A stretch of DNA of 64,000 nucleotides from Bog-756 sp963769765 (GTDB lineage Bacteria; Actinomycetota; Acidimicrobiia; Acidimicrobiales; RAAP-2): contig CAVYNA010000003.1 of assembly GCA_963769765.1 (NCBI GenBank), positions 1 to 64,000 of the forward strand, given 5' to 3'. This document shows positions 17,630-26,501 of the stretch, one piece after another. The notes under the pieces were generated by a model. It searched no databases and was not told the origin of the DNA. It was given only the letters and a program-made list of their open reading frames with translations. The translations under genes and the position numbers were made by a program. Positions within the stretch are counted from its first letter, which is position 1, and each line of letters starts with the position of its first letter.

Positions 17630-19093
17630 CTACAGGCCCGACTCGACTGTGATGCGTCCTGCTGCCGCCGCCTCCTTCAGCGCCTCGTAGTCGCGCTCAT
17701 TTTGATCGGCATACGTTTCGGCGAAGTCAGCGAGGGCCCGGTCGAACGCGGGTCCGGTACCCAGGTAGCTGGCGATGGCGATGCGGTCACCAGATCGGGC
17801 GTGAGCCCGGGCCAGAGCCATGGCACAGATACCGACGTACCTGGTCAGCCCCGGTGGGATCGACCCTTCGACCTCAAAACTCCCCTTCCAGTCTCGGAGC
17901 TGGCGGATGTAGAAGTCCCGGGTCACCCCATCGGGACCCTCGACTGGTTGGTAGCCGAGAAAGATGTCGCTGGCCGCCTGCATCAGGTGCTGGCCGCCCA
18001 CCACCCGCGCCCCGTGGTTGGCGTAGCCGCTCTTGCCCACGAACTCTTCGAGCACGGACGCCTCGGCCTCCTTGGCCTGGAGGAAGAGCGGATCGTCATT
18101 GCCACGACCGATCATCAGCAGGATCCACGCGCGGGTGCCCACGCTTCCGACTCCCACCACCTTGCGTGCGATCTCGACGAACTGGAATTCCTCGAGCAGG
18201 TGGCGCCGGTCGGACTGGAGGCTACGCCGGTAGCCGCGAATGAGTTGATGGAATGAATCGCGGAGCGATTCGCTCATCTCCTTCGAGAACAGTTCGTCGG
18301 TGGGCACGATGAGCGGTGGATCACTGACGATGCGGAGTTGGCCATCGACGACAGTCGTGAGTTTGCCCAGCGCCTGGAGGCTGTCACGAGTTCGCGCCTT
18401 GCTCACCGTCTGGACGGTACGCGCGGCCATTCGCTTGTCCACCTTGGAGCCGGTGCGTTCCGCCGCCGCCTGGAGCTCGGTGAGCAGTCCCGCAACGTCG
18501 ATCTGGGAGTACCAGACGTCCAGCGTGGTCAGACCCGCCAGGCGGGCCATCTCCCTGCGGTAACTCGCCCCCACCTCCAGGGCCGCCGAGCGCGCTTCCT
18601 TCTCGGTGAACTCAATGTCCCGGGCGGCGATCACCACGCTGGCGGCCAAGCGCTTGAGATCCCACTCCCAAGGCCCCGGCAGGGTTTCGTCGAAGTCGTT
18701 GACGTCGAACATCAACGTCCGCTCGGGAGAGGCGAACAGTCCGAAGTTGGACAGGTGAGCATCACCGCAAACCTGGGCCTTGAGTCCCGACCGCGGCGTC
18801 GTGGACAAGTCGGAGGCCATGATCAGCGCCGCACCCCGGAAGAAGGTGAATGGTGACACCAGCATCCGCCCGTAGCGGATCGGTACCAACTCGGGCACGC
18901 GTGTGGTGGCCTGGCGCTCGAGCAGACTGACCGGATCCGGGCGGTCGGGCGCTGGCCTGAACTCCGCCTGGGACGAGCGGGGGGCTACGGCGCGGGCGTC
19001 CTTGCCGATCTTGGCCCGCTGCTCAGCGGAAAGATGCGCAACTGTGGGTGCTGCCTCGGACGCGTGCTGCCCGCTGAACTCATGATCGGTCAT
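17630..19093 (-). CDS. DUF2252 family protein
   Basis: 487 residues. Family hallmarks are MLVSPFTFFRGAA, CGDAHLSNFG and FDVNDFDETLPGPWEWDLKRL, the last two resembling the catalytic and metal loops of aminoglycoside-phosphotransferase/protein-kinase-like folds. The biochemical function of DUF2252 proteins is not established. The start at ATG 19093 gives a Ser/Ala-rich variable leader before the conserved core. Its likely promoter is in the 254-bp gap to the anti-sigma gene, where I see no other feature. Confidence 0.88.
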   Translation of the reverse strand: MTDHEFSGQHASEAAPTVAHLSAEQRAKIGKDARAVAPRSSQAEFRPAPDRPDPVSLLERQATTRVPELVPIRYGRMLVSPFTFFRGAALIMASDLSTTPRSGLKAQVCGDAHLSNFGLFASPERTLMFDVNDFDETLPGPWEWDLKRLAASVVIAARDIEFTEKEARSAALEVGASYRREMARLAGLTTLDVWYSQIDVAGLLTELQAAAERTGSKVDKRMAARTVQTVSKARTRDSLQALGKLTTVVDGQLRIVSDPPLIVPTDELFSKEMSESLRDSFHQLIRGYRRSLQSDRRHLLEEFQFVEIARKVVGVGSVGTRAWILLMIGRGNDDPLFLQAKEAEASVLEEFVGKSGYANHGARVVGGQHLMQAASDIFLGYQPVEGPDGVTRDFYIRQLRDWKGSFEVEGSIPPGLTRYVGICAMALARAHARSGDRIAIASYLGTGPAFDRALADFAETYADQNERDYEALKEAAAAGRITVESGL

Positions 19094-19347
19094 CGTTCGT
19101 CACCTTCGTGCTTTGGCGACCGTGCCCTGACACCGTGGCCGCACGGTCGATCAAGGCCATCATGACTCACCCATGCACCTCGGGTAGCGGCCACGGACTT
19201 CGGTGACCGGTTCCTCAGCTCGAATCGCCAGCCTGATCCTGGGGTTCCGTCGGGAGCAGCGCCACGAGGTGCTCCATCTCGGTCCGCAGCTCGTCACAGT
19301 GGGGACCTTGGAGCGTTCAGCAGGTTTGAATCGACCCGCACTGCCTC

Positions 19348-19608
19348 TCACTGGTCGCCGGCACGGAACTCACGGAACAAGTCCACGAGCCCGTCGAGGG
19401 TGTCGGGGTCGAGGTCGTCCGGGGAGACACGCCCGAGTGTGGCGATGGTCACCTCGACCTGCGCGAGGTAGGCATCGCAGCCATCGCAGGCACGGAGGTG
19501 CTTCTCGAATCGACGTCGCTGACGACCGGTGAGCGATCCCTCGAGGTAGTCGGTGACGAGCTCGACGGCCTGACGGCATTGCAGATCGGGAGCCCTCAGC
19601 CTCATCAT
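19348..19608 (-). CDS. Zinc-finger anti-sigma factor (zf-HC2)
   Basis: 86 residues with the ZAS pattern His37-x3-Cys41-x2-Cys44 (HLRACDGC) and Cys11, preceded by an ELVTDYLEGSL helix, as in RsrA/ChrR-type anti-sigma factors. No transmembrane segment is present, so it is a soluble anti-sigma factor, often redox- or metal-sensing. Its ATG overlaps the stop of the sigma gene by 4 bp, the standard coupled sigma/anti-sigma layout. Confidence 0.88.
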   Translation of the reverse strand: MMRLRAPDLQCRQAVELVTDYLEGSLTGRQRRRFEKHLRACDGCDAYLAQVEVTIATLGRVSPDDLDPDTLDGLVDLFREFRAGDQ

Positions 19609-20201
19609 TCCGCTCTTCCCTCGGCCGTCTCGACGGCGGCACGGATCCTGGCCCGTGCCCGATGGAGGACGACACGCACGTTGCCCTCGGTCATCCCCAG
19701 AACTTCAGCGACCTCCATGGTGGATAGTCCCTCGACATCACGCAACGTTACGACCCCCTGCTGGAGTCCGGGGAGATCAGCCATGGCCAGTCTGATGGCA
19801 GCGACGGCTTCGGCGTCCTCCAGCCGTCCATCGACCACATCGGTGAACGGGGTCGGAGGCTCCGCCCACATCCCCCCCTCGTCGAAGCGCGCCGCATCGA
19901 CGCTCGGACCCGATTCGGCGACGTCGACCGGTGCCGTACGGCTCTCTCTGACGCCGGACGTGCGCGCCCTGTTGACCAGGATCCGAAACAGCCAGGTGAC
20001 GAACGAGGAGCGGCCTTCGAAGCGGTCAGCCCCTTTGATGATTGCAACCCAGGTGTCCTGGGCCACGTCCTCGGCGCTCGACTGGTTCCCGACATAGCAG
20101 CGGGCGACCCGCACCATCGATGCATGGTGGCGACGCACCAGCTCGGTGAACGCCTTCTCGTCCCCATCGAGAAGCGCCCTCAGCGCGACGACGTCATCCA
20201 C
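19605..20201 (-). CDS. ECF-type RNA polymerase sigma factor
   Basis: 198 residues from GTG 20201 (VDDVVALRALLDGDEKAF). Region 2 is AEDVAQDTWVAIIKGADRFEG followed by SSFVTWLFRILVNRAR; region 4 is STMEVAEVLGMTEGNVRVVL with HRARARIR. A reading frame extends further upstream but is antisense to the lactonase-like gene and is rejected. It is co-transcribed with its anti-sigma partner. A promoter-like GGAACC-N16-CGCG between this gene and the divergent secreted beta-propeller gene suggests that the latter is a target. Confidence 0.92.
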   Translation of the reverse strand: MDDVVALRALLDGDEKAFTELVRRHHASMVRVARCYVGNQSSAEDVAQDTWVAIIKGADRFEGRSSFVTWLFRILVNRARTSGVRESRTAPVDVAESGPSVDAARFDEGGMWAEPPTPFTDVVDGRLEDAEAVAAIRLAMADLPGLQQGVVTLRDVEGLSTMEVAEVLGMTEGNVRVVLHRARARIRAAVETAEGRAE

Positions 20202-20225
20202 GGTCCAAACGTACCGCCCAGCCGA

Positions 20226-20251
20226 GGAACCTTCCGACCGGCTGTAACGCG
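20226..20251 (+). promoter_or_regulatory. Candidate ECF sigma promoter for the beta-propeller gene
   Basis: GGAACC at 20226-20231, 16 bp, then CGCG at 20248-20251. The -35 is identical to, and the spacing and CG start of the -10 close to, the ECF consensus GGAACC-N16-CGTT. It points right, 77 bp before the GTG of the lactonase-like gene, and lies directly upstream of the divergent ECF sigma gene. Confidence 0.5.
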
Positions 20252-20327
20252 GACCATTCCTCGCAGGACTGCACTGTGGCGCACACACGTCGAACCAACC
20301 CGAACCCCCTTGGACAAGGAGAAGCAC

Positions 20328-21485
20328 GTGACATTCACACGCCCCATCCGCAACCTCACCGCCGCGGTCCTCGCGATCGGCATCGGCACTGCCACTGCAG
20401 GCGTCGTCGGCGCAGGGGTTGCCGAAGCCTCGCCCGACTCCGGCTTCCACGAGCACACTCATGCACTGTTCGTCCAGACCGACACCCTGTCGGGCAACAC
20501 GATTCAGAGCTACTCGCGAAGTGACGACGGGTCGATCACACCGGCCGGCTCGTATGCCACCGGCGGACTCGGTGGCCAGGCGACAGGCTCGAGCGCCGAT
20601 CCGCTCGCTTCGCAAGGATCGCTCGTGCTCACCAACGATGGTCACACGCTCCTCGCTGTGAACGCCGGCAGCAATTCGATCTCGGTGTTCTCTGTCGAAG
20701 GCACCGAACTCCACCTCACGCAGGTCATCGGCTCGGATGGGCAGTTCCCGGTCAGCATCGCCGTCCACGGCTTCGACGTGGCCGTCCTCAACGCGGGCGG
20801 TTCAGGGTCTGTGGCAGAGTTCGCCCAATTCTTCGGGCGCGTGTTTCCTCGGCCCTCGGAGACCCGGAGCCTCGGGCTTGCCAACACGAACCCGCCGTTC
20901 TTCGTGTCGGGACCCGGGCAAGTGGGCTACACGCCGGACGGAAGGCACCTCGTGGTGACCGACAAGCACTCGACCGACGCCATCCAGACCTTCAGCGTCT
21001 CGCGCTTCGGTGAGCTCGGTGCGGCTCCGGTGTCGACTGCGTCTCAGTCCCCCGTGCCGTTCGCCTTCAACTTCGATGGTGCCGGACGCCTCGTGGTCAC
21101 CGAGGCCGGGGCCAGCCACGTGAGCACGTACTCGGTCAACTCGGACGGGACGCTCGCGGCCATCGGCACCGTGTCTGACGGCGGCGCCGCCCTGTGCTGG
21201 ATCAGCTCGAGCGACGGCTTCTACTACGGATCGAATGCAGGGAGCGGCACGCTCAGCTCCTTCACGGTCGGTGCCGGTGGAGTGCCCGTCCTCGACCAGG
21301 CGACGGCGGCAGCCGCCCACCCCGGGACGACCGACTCGGTCGTGTCGCCCGACGGCTCCACCCTCTACGTCGAGAGCGGTGGGAGTGGTCTCCTCGACAC
21401 CTTCCACATTCACTCGGACGGCACGCTGACGGCCGTCCAGACGATTGCCGTCCCCGTAGCCAGCGAGGGACTCGCAGCCAGCTGA
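20328..21485 (+). CDS. Secreted lactonase-type beta-propeller protein
   Basis: 385 residues from GTG 20328, placed 8 bp after AAGGAG. A signal peptide (basic PIRN, hydrophobic AAVLAIGIGTATAGVVGAGV, AEA cut site) is followed by repeats of the seven-bladed lactonase propeller: HALFVQTDTLSGNTIQSYS, LLAVNAGSNSISVFSV, LVVTDKHSTDAIQTFSV, LVVTEAGASHVSTYSV and LYVESGGSGLLDTFHI. The 6-phosphogluconolactonase (Pgl) family has this fold, but most secreted members have no proven enzyme activity. A strong terminator follows. Divergence from an ECF sigma gene suggests stress- or envelope-related expression. Confidence 0.85.
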   Translation: MTFTRPIRNLTAAVLAIGIGTATAGVVGAGVAEASPDSGFHEHTHALFVQTDTLSGNTIQSYSRSDDGSITPAGSYATGGLGGQATGSSADPLASQGSLVLTNDGHTLLAVNAGSNSISVFSVEGTELHLTQVIGSDGQFPVSIAVHGFDVAVLNAGGSGSVAEFAQFFGRVFPRPSETRSLGLANTNPPFFVSGPGQVGYTPDGRHLVVTDKHSTDAIQTFSVSRFGELGAAPVSTASQSPVPFAFNFDGAGRLVVTEAGASHVSTYSVNSDGTLAAIGTVSDGGAALCWISSSDGFYYGSNAGSGTLSSFTVGAGGVPVLDQATAAAAHPGTTDSVVSPDGSTLYVESGGSGLLDTFHIHSDGTLTAVQTIAVPVASEGLAAS

Positions 21486-21504
21486 CCCAGGCGCCGCGCG
21501 GATG

Positions 21505-21546
21505 CCCGGCTCCCCCACTGACGATGTGTCGAACGGGGGAGCCGGG
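21505..21546 (+). terminator. Intrinsic terminator after the beta-propeller gene
   Basis: A perfect 12-bp stem (CCCGGCTCCCCC at 21505-21516 pairing with GGGGGAGCCGGG at 21535-21546) with an 18-nt loop, followed by TCTT, 20 bp after the stop codon. Confidence 0.85.
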
Positions 21547-21607
21547 TCTTCCGCCTGGAGAGGGTTGAGAGGAGACAGACGATGTGGAGCCGAGCCAGGG
21601 AGCAAGG

Positions 21608-21670
21608 AGGATTCGAACCGAGACCCATGACCTCCACCCGGTCGTGAGACTTACAACGCTCTTCTTGTTC
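21608..21670. repeat. Possible diverged third copy of the dispersed repeat core
   Basis: Shares CCCATGACCTCCACC with copy 2 (15698-15712) and a weaker GTCG...TTA..ACG...TT continuation. It also contains GATTCGAACC, but on the opposite side of the core, so it is not colinear with copies 1 and 2. On the minus strand it resembles the T-arm end of a tRNA, but no full cloverleaf folds. Confidence 0.3.
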
Positions 21671-21682
21671 CACCGTCCCGGC

Positions 21683-22484
21683 TCATGCGGGCTCCAACGG
21701 CGGGACCGGCACGACGATGGACGGGGCATCAGAGCCACCATCGATCTCGAAGATCTTGCCGGTCACCCACGAACCTGCCTCAGAGACGAGATAGAGGACG
21801 GCACAGGCGATGTCCTCGGGCTCACCGGGACGCCGCATCGGGGTCCCCGCGATCGAATTGGTCCCGGAGGGCGTCATCGGTCAGGACGACGTCGAGCGAA
21901 CGGGTGGCGACGCCACCGACGTCGAGGGCGTTCAGTCGAACGCGAGGTGCGAGCTCCGGCGCCATGTTCTTGGTCAGCCGATCCAGCGCGGCCTTGACCG
22001 CGCCGTATGCGGCGAATCCGGTCTGGGTCATGGAGGCCGACCGCGACGAGATATTGACCACGGCACCCGATCCGGTGCTGTCGACCATCCGTCGGGCCAC
22101 CAACTTGGTCAGCAGGAACGGCGCCGTCACGTTGAAGTGGAAGGCCGTCTCGAGGAACCGCTCGGAGGTGTCCAGGGCGGCCCGCGGCATCGCGCCGCCG
22201 GCGTTGTTGACCGTGATGTCGAGGCGGCCGAACTCCTCCACGGCAGCGTCGGCCAACCGCTCGAGCTGTCCGCTGTCGGTCACGTCTGTGGGCACCACCA
22301 GGGCCCGACGACCCGCACGGACGATGGTCGAGGCCACGTCGTCGAGGTCGGATTCGGTACGGGCCGCGAGCACCACGTCTGCACCGGCCTCGGCCAAACC
22401 GATTGCGATCCCTCGGCCGATCCCCAGGCCGGCTCCGGTGACGATGGCCACCTTCCCCTCGATGCCGAACCGATCGAGGATCAT
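21683..22484 (-). pseudogene. Short-chain dehydrogenase/reductase, single frameshift
   Basis: From ATG 22484: IEGKVAIVTGAGLGIGRGIA (cofactor TGxxxGxG), DITVNNAGGA, the catalytic Ser in VVNISSRSAS and YGAVKAALDRL (Y-x3-K). Near 21855 the frame is lost (ALRDQF, then the next frame SIAGTPMRRPGEPEDIA), and the neighbouring frame supplies the usual SDR ending SWVTGKIFEIDGGSDAPS to TGA at 21683. Apart from this indel the protein is complete (about 265 residues). It overlaps the preceding DapB-like gene by 4 bp. One indel could be a sequence error. Confidence 0.8.
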
Positions 22485-23554
22485 CCCTCACCCCTTCGTC
22501 GACCAAGCGAACGGGCGGCCCGACCGGCCACCAGCGGTAGGTCGAGGTACGTCTTGAGCCCCGCTTCGGCGGCGCACACGTAGGGAATGGCATTGACGCA
22601 GTGCATCGCCGTCGCCACGACTCCGGGATTGCGTTCGAGTCCGGCGGCGATGGACTCCGGGTGGAGCTTGTGGAAGCTCACCAGGCAGCTGGGATCTCCG
22701 GTGATCTCCACCTCGAAGTGCTCTCCGGAAGGACCGAAGCTCCAGGCCGGATCGAGGTGCTCTTCCCCCATCAGCCAGTTGACCGCTGCGGTGATCACCG
22801 GTTCTCCGTCGACCAGTCCCTCCCAGCGGAACCGCTGGGCGGCCACGAGTCCCGGTTGGATCGCACCGATGGGCGAGTCGATCGGAGCGGTGGCCACGGC
22901 CATCTCGTGGGTGGTCCTCAGATCGGCGTCGAGGTCGAAACCGAGCTCGTCGGCGACCATCCTCACCGACTGCCGGAAGCCGGCCCCGAGCGCCTCGGCC
23001 ATGATGCTGGTGCGAGACTCCTCAGGCGTCTTGCCGAACAGCATCCAGTCGCGAATCACGTCGGGAGCGCCGTAGGTGCGGATGTCCGAGAACTCCTCGG
23101 CCCGGACCTTGGTGATCGAGCCCGACAGGGCCGACACCATGAGCGGGAACCGCTCGGTGATGCCGCCGGGATGGATGCCGGTGCCGTGCAGGGTGACGCC
23201 GGACGCCCGGCACACGGCGTCGATCTCCTCGTGCTCGGGAGCGGGAGGGTAGAACCAACCCAGCGGTGTGACGACGTTCTTGCCCGAGGTGAGCAACCGG
23301 ATCACGACATCGCGGTCGGCGAAGATCGGGCTGTAGAGGACGCAGTCGGCATCGAGGGCAACCAGGGCGTCGACGTCCCGCGTGGTGACCACTCCGGTCG
23401 GATCGGCACCGATCAGCCGCCCCACGTCCATGCGGTCCTTCGATTCAGCGTGGACCCAGGCGCCCACGAGCTCCAAGTCCGGATGCTCCAGAACTGCTTG
23501 GATCGCTGCACGCCCAACTCCACCTGTCGCCCACTGGATGACCCGATACGTCAT
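22481..23554 (-). CDS. DapB-like NAD(P)-dependent oxidoreductase (second paralogue)
   Basis: 357 residues. The N-terminal Rossmann motif is YRVIQWATGGVGRAAIQAVL, followed by LELVGAWVH and TSGKNVVTPLGW; the C-terminal CVNAIPYVCAAEAGLKTYLD is shared with the paralogues at 12398 and 42741. It is coupled by 4 bp to the SDR downstream, a pairing also found at 42741-44593. The family is annotated as dihydrodipicolinate reductase-like, but the context (SDR, P450, TetR, VOC) is catabolic. The substrate is unknown. Confidence 0.82.
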   Translation of the reverse strand: MTYRVIQWATGGVGRAAIQAVLEHPDLELVGAWVHAESKDRMDVGRLIGADPTGVVTTRDVDALVALDADCVLYSPIFADRDVVIRLLTSGKNVVTPLGWFYPPAPEHEEIDAVCRASGVTLHGTGIHPGGITERFPLMVSALSGSITKVRAEEFSDIRTYGAPDVIRDWMLFGKTPEESRTSIMAEALGAGFRQSVRMVADELGFDLDADLRTTHEMAVATAPIDSPIGAIQPGLVAAQRFRWEGLVDGEPVITAAVNWLMGEEHLDPAWSFGPSGEHFEVEITGDPSCLVSFHKLHPESIAAGLERNPGVVATAMHCVNAIPYVCAAEAGLKTYLDLPLVAGRAARSLGRRRGEG

Positions 23555-23749
23555 TCGATTCCCCTATTCGTCAATTGGATCTGTTGTCGTCGGCTTCCGA
23601 CCGTGGCTCCGGCGTTGTTGACCAGGATGTCGACCCGTCCGCAGGTCTCCACCAACCGGGACACGAACGCGTCGATAACGGGCGATTCCCACTCCCACTC
23701 CCCGGCTGGTTCCGGTGACGATTGCCACCTTGCCGTCGAGTGCACCCAT
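23551..23749 (-). pseudogene. SDR remnant with a large internal deletion
   Basis: From ATG 23749 the SDR start GALDGKVAIVTGTSRGVGVG is clear. Within about 20 codons another frame gives AFVSRLVETCGRVDILVNNA, which in intact SDRs lies some 50-60 residues later. The rest of the enzyme is missing. The stop overlaps the start of the DapB-like gene by 4 bp, showing that a full SDR gene was once coupled upstream of it. Confidence 0.65.
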
Positions 23750-23847
23750 CTCCGTCATCCCCCTGTGCGGCCCGCGAAGAACCATTGATCGCTCTATGCT
23801 ATCCATGGAGATGCCCGGCCGCTCGGGCCACGAGAACGGGGAGTGCG

Positions 23848-23982
23848 ATGCGACGACGGGTCATCCAGTTCGCCACCGCGGCCCGGGCCGTCAATGCAAT
23901 CGAGGCCGTGTGCCGGGCCCGGCCTGGACCGCTCCCGGTGTGCGACCTCCCGGACTCACGGGCCCTGGGGGCGATGAGGTGA
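23848..23982 (+). pseudogene. Short N-terminal remnant of a DapB-like gene
   Basis: ATG 23848, after GGGGAG, opens a 44-codon frame beginning RRRVIQFATAARAVNAIEAV. It matches the start of the DapB-like paralogues (RVIQWATGGVGRAAIQAV) but has lost the glycines of the nucleotide loop and stops soon after. Its TGA overlaps the GTG of the TetR gene, so translation of this remnant may now couple to the regulator. It could also be a true leader peptide. Confidence 0.5.
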
Positions 23983-24593
23983 CAGCCGGGGCTGCCACCT
24001 TGCCGGCACCGACCCGTCCGTCCAGCGGCACCCAGCCCCGGGGGGACCGGACCAGGGCAGTCATCATCGATGAGGCCGTTGCCTGCGTGCTCGAGGAAGG
24101 GTGCAGTGCGGCCAGCGCGAAGCACATCACCGAGCGGGCCGGGGTGACCTGGGGGGTCATCCAGTACCACTTCGGCAGCCGTGACGGCCTGCTGGCCGCT
24201 GTAGTCGAGTCCGGGTTCGAGCAGCTCAGGGCCTCGATGGCCGGACTCGTCCTACCCACCGGCCCAGCACGCGAACGGATCCGGGTCCTGGTCGACACCG
24301 CGTGGACCGCCTTCTCCTCCCCCACCTCCCGGGCCGCCCTGGAGATCCTCATCGCCACTCGCCCCGGCCGGGACCCACTACTCGAGCGGCACCTGGCCGG
24401 GATGAACCGAGAGCTCCGTCGCCTCGGCCGGAACCTGGGCGGACCCGCGGACCACGGTCTCGGTAACCTGCTGTGGGCCGTGCTCCGGGGACTGGTCATG
24501 GAGCAGATGATGGTGGAGGGCACCGTCAACTCGGCCCGGCAAAGGGCGATGATGGTCGACGTCCTGGCCGCCTACGTGGAGGCAGCGTCGTGA
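23979..24593 (+). CDS. TetR-family transcriptional regulator
   Basis: 204 residues from GTG 23979. The TetR HTH is SAKHITERAGVTWGVIQYHF followed by GSRDGLLAAVV. The C-terminal domain is alpha-helical with a MEQMMVEGTVN segment. The GTG overlaps the stop of the upstream 44-codon remnant and its own stop overlaps the GTG of the VOC gene (GTGA), so all three are co-translated. It lies divergent to the SDR-remnant/DapB-like/SDR operon and probably controls it. Confidence 0.9.
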   Translation: MTAGAATLPAPTRPSSGTQPRGDRTRAVIIDEAVACVLEEGCSAASAKHITERAGVTWGVIQYHFGSRDGLLAAVVESGFEQLRASMAGLVLPTGPARERIRVLVDTAWTAFSSPTSRAALEILIATRPGRDPLLERHLAGMNRELRRLGRNLGGPADHGLGNLLWAVLRGLVMEQMMVEGTVNSARQRAMMVDVLAAYVEAAS

Positions 24594-25036
24594 GCGCCGC
24601 GCGCCGACAAGCCCCGATCACCGGGCTCTCCCATATTCAACTGCTCGTCACCGACGTCGACAAGAGCGCTGAATGGTACGCGGCCGCACTCGGACTCGAG
24701 CCCTACGCACGCGATGGCCGCATCGGATACATCGCTCTCCGGCAGCGGCGGGCAGGGTTCGTGATGGTGTTCACGTGCCGGTCCGGGTCCGGAGAGCAGC
24801 CGGACCGTGCCCTCGGGGATTCAGACGATGCGCCGACTGACGGTGGGTCGGCCGGCGACGCTCTCGACCACATCGCCTTCTCCGTTCAGGACGAAGACGG
24901 TCTCCAGGCCTGGGCTGATCATCTGACTGCTCTCGGCATAGCCCATGAAGGCGTCGTACTCGAAAACGGCAACCCCTCGCTGCAACTCCGCGACCCCGAT
25001 GGGATCGCGATCGAGCTGGTCACCAACGCGAACTGA
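24590..25036 (+). CDS. VOC (glyoxalase/bleomycin resistance/dioxygenase) family protein
   Basis: 148 residues from GTG 24590. Two beta-alpha-beta modules: GLSHIQLLVTDVDKSAEWYA with a metal-type His, and DHIAFSVQDEDGLQAWADHL, ending RDPDGIAIELV with the conserved Glu. Single-chain VOC proteins of this size are lyases, isomerases or extradiol-type dioxygenases; the substrate is not evident. It is coupled to the TetR gene and converges on the P450 at 25057 (20-bp gap). Confidence 0.85.
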   Translation: MSAARRQAPITGLSHIQLLVTDVDKSAEWYAAALGLEPYARDGRIGYIALRQRRAGFVMVFTCRSGSGEQPDRALGDSDDAPTDGGSAGDALDHIAFSVQDEDGLQAWADHLTALGIAHEGVVLENGNPSLQLRDPDGIAIELVTNAN

Positions 25037-25056
25037 GTGGGGACGACTCCGACGGC

Positions 25057-26253
25057 CTACGCCGTGGCGGTCACCGGCAGGTGCTTCAACCCGTTGATCC
25101 AGCTGGATCGCAACCGAGCGGGATCCCCTGCCTGTTCGATGGTCGCTGTACTCACGAGCAACTCGTCGAGCAAGACGGAGATCTCCAGCCGGGCAAGGTG
25201 GGCGCCGAGGCAGAAGTGCGGTCCCCCGCCGCCGAACGACACGTGGGGGTTCGGTGACCGTGTGATGTCGAAACGGTGCGGATCCTCGAACACTTCCTCG
25301 TCGTAGTTCGCGGACATGAAGTAGAGGACGACGGGGTCGCCCACGCTGATTGTTACATCGTGCATCTCGATGTCCGAGGTGGCGGTCCGACGGAAGTAGA
25401 CGATCGGGGACGCCCAGCGGATCATCTCGTCGGCTGCCGTCGCGGCGAGCTTCGGTTCCGATCGGAGGATCTCCATCTGTCCCGGCTGCTCGAGGAATGC
25501 GAGCAGGCCCTGCGACATCGCGGTCCGGGTGGTCTCGTTGCCGGCGACGGCAAGAGCGAGTACGAAGACTTCGAATTCATGTGCACCGAGTGCGTCGTCG
25601 TCCACCTCAGTCACGAGCGTGGTCACGATGTCGTCCCGCGGTTCATCCCGGCGCTTCTCGGCCAACTCTGTGGCATAGGTGTAGAGCGCGGTGGCTGCCT
25701 CGAGCGAAGCATTCTCGCTCTTGGCGAATTCGGGGTCGTTGCCACCGGAGATCATGTTCGTCCACTCGGTCACCTGTGAACGGTCCTCGACAGGGACCCC
25801 GAGCAGCTCTGAGATCGCGAACGCGGGCAGCACAGTGGCCACATCGGTCACCCAGTCGAACGTACCGTGCTCGAACGCGGCAGCCAACACATCCCGCACC
25901 GCATGGCGGTAGCTGCTCTCGAAGCGGGCGAGAGTCCTGGGCGTGAAGCCGCGATTGACCAGGCGCCGGAGACGGGTGTGCTCAGGCCGGTCCGTCTCGA
26001 TGATCGACCGGAACATCTCTCGTTCTTCCGCCGACTGGTTGTTGAGGAAGACACCGCCGCTCTGCGACGAGAAGGCATCGATGTCGCGGTTGGCGCCTTG
26101 CACGTCGGCATGTCGCGTGAGTGCCCAAAAACTTGGAATCGACGGCTCATCTGACTCGTGCCAAAAGACAGGTGCCTCCCTCCGCAACCATGCGAACTGC
26201 TCGTGCGGGATACCGACGGTCCACTGATCCGGCTCGACGAGATTGATGTCCAT
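25057..26253 (-). CDS. Cytochrome P450 (CYP124/125/142-like)
   Basis: 398 residues from ATG 26253, which follows a GGAAGG ribosome site. Motifs: I-helix ALAVAGNETTRTA, ExxR as DEMIR, and the heme loop FGGGGPHFCLGAHLARLE. The double-glycine heme loop and the sequence TDRPEHTRLRRLVNRGFTPR resemble actinobacterial P450s that hydroxylate sterol or branched-lipid side chains; this is family resemblance only. An in-frame extension reaches 26451 but begins in poor context. It is divergent from the aquaporin gene. Confidence 0.92.
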   Translation of the reverse strand: MDINLVEPDQWTVGIPHEQFAWLRREAPVFWHESDEPSIPSFWALTRHADVQGANRDIDAFSSQSGGVFLNNQSAEEREMFRSIIETDRPEHTRLRRLVNRGFTPRTLARFESSYRHAVRDVLAAAFEHGTFDWVTDVATVLPAFAISELLGVPVEDRSQVTEWTNMISGGNDPEFAKSENASLEAATALYTYATELAEKRRDEPRDDIVTTLVTEVDDDALGAHEFEVFVLALAVAGNETTRTAMSQGLLAFLEQPGQMEILRSEPKLAATAADEMIRWASPIVYFRRTATSDIEMHDVTISVGDPVVLYFMSANYDEEVFEDPHRFDITRSPNPHVSFGGGGPHFCLGAHLARLEISVLLDELLVSTATIEQAGDPARLRSSWINGLKHLPVTATA

Positions 26254-26501
26254 GTGCTGCCTTCCGTGTCCCGACGGATCGATGCGATGTCGACATTCGC
26301 CAGCTTGCATCCTCGAGCACGGTGCCGCAAGGTTGACGCCGACCGCTCCAGCCTTGGTTCTCGCAACGAACCGCCCCGAAAGGGCGTTGTCAATCGGAAG
26401 GTGCGTGATTACTCTTGCGACCGTGCCGATCGGGTTCAGAAGCAGGCCCAAGAGCCGGTCTGATCAAACGGAAGGTGCATGCGCCTTCGAGGCTGGCCAA
26501 C

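Noticed and set aside
17048..18256. 402-codon plus-strand frame
   Set aside because: Antisense to the sulfatase and DUF2252 genes; low-complexity Arg/Gly/Val-rich translation with no motif. A high-GC shadow frame.
20202..20768. Upstream extension of the ECF sigma gene
   Set aside because: It would be antisense to the secreted propeller gene and adds nothing sigma-like; the GTG at 20201 gives the family's normal start.
21590..21680. tRNA gene on the minus strand
   Set aside because: It has a T-loop-like GGTTCGAATCC and a TTGCTCC end with a near-complement GGAACAA 73 nt away, but no D-arm, no T33 in the anticodon loop and mismatched T-stem. Kept only as a repeat.
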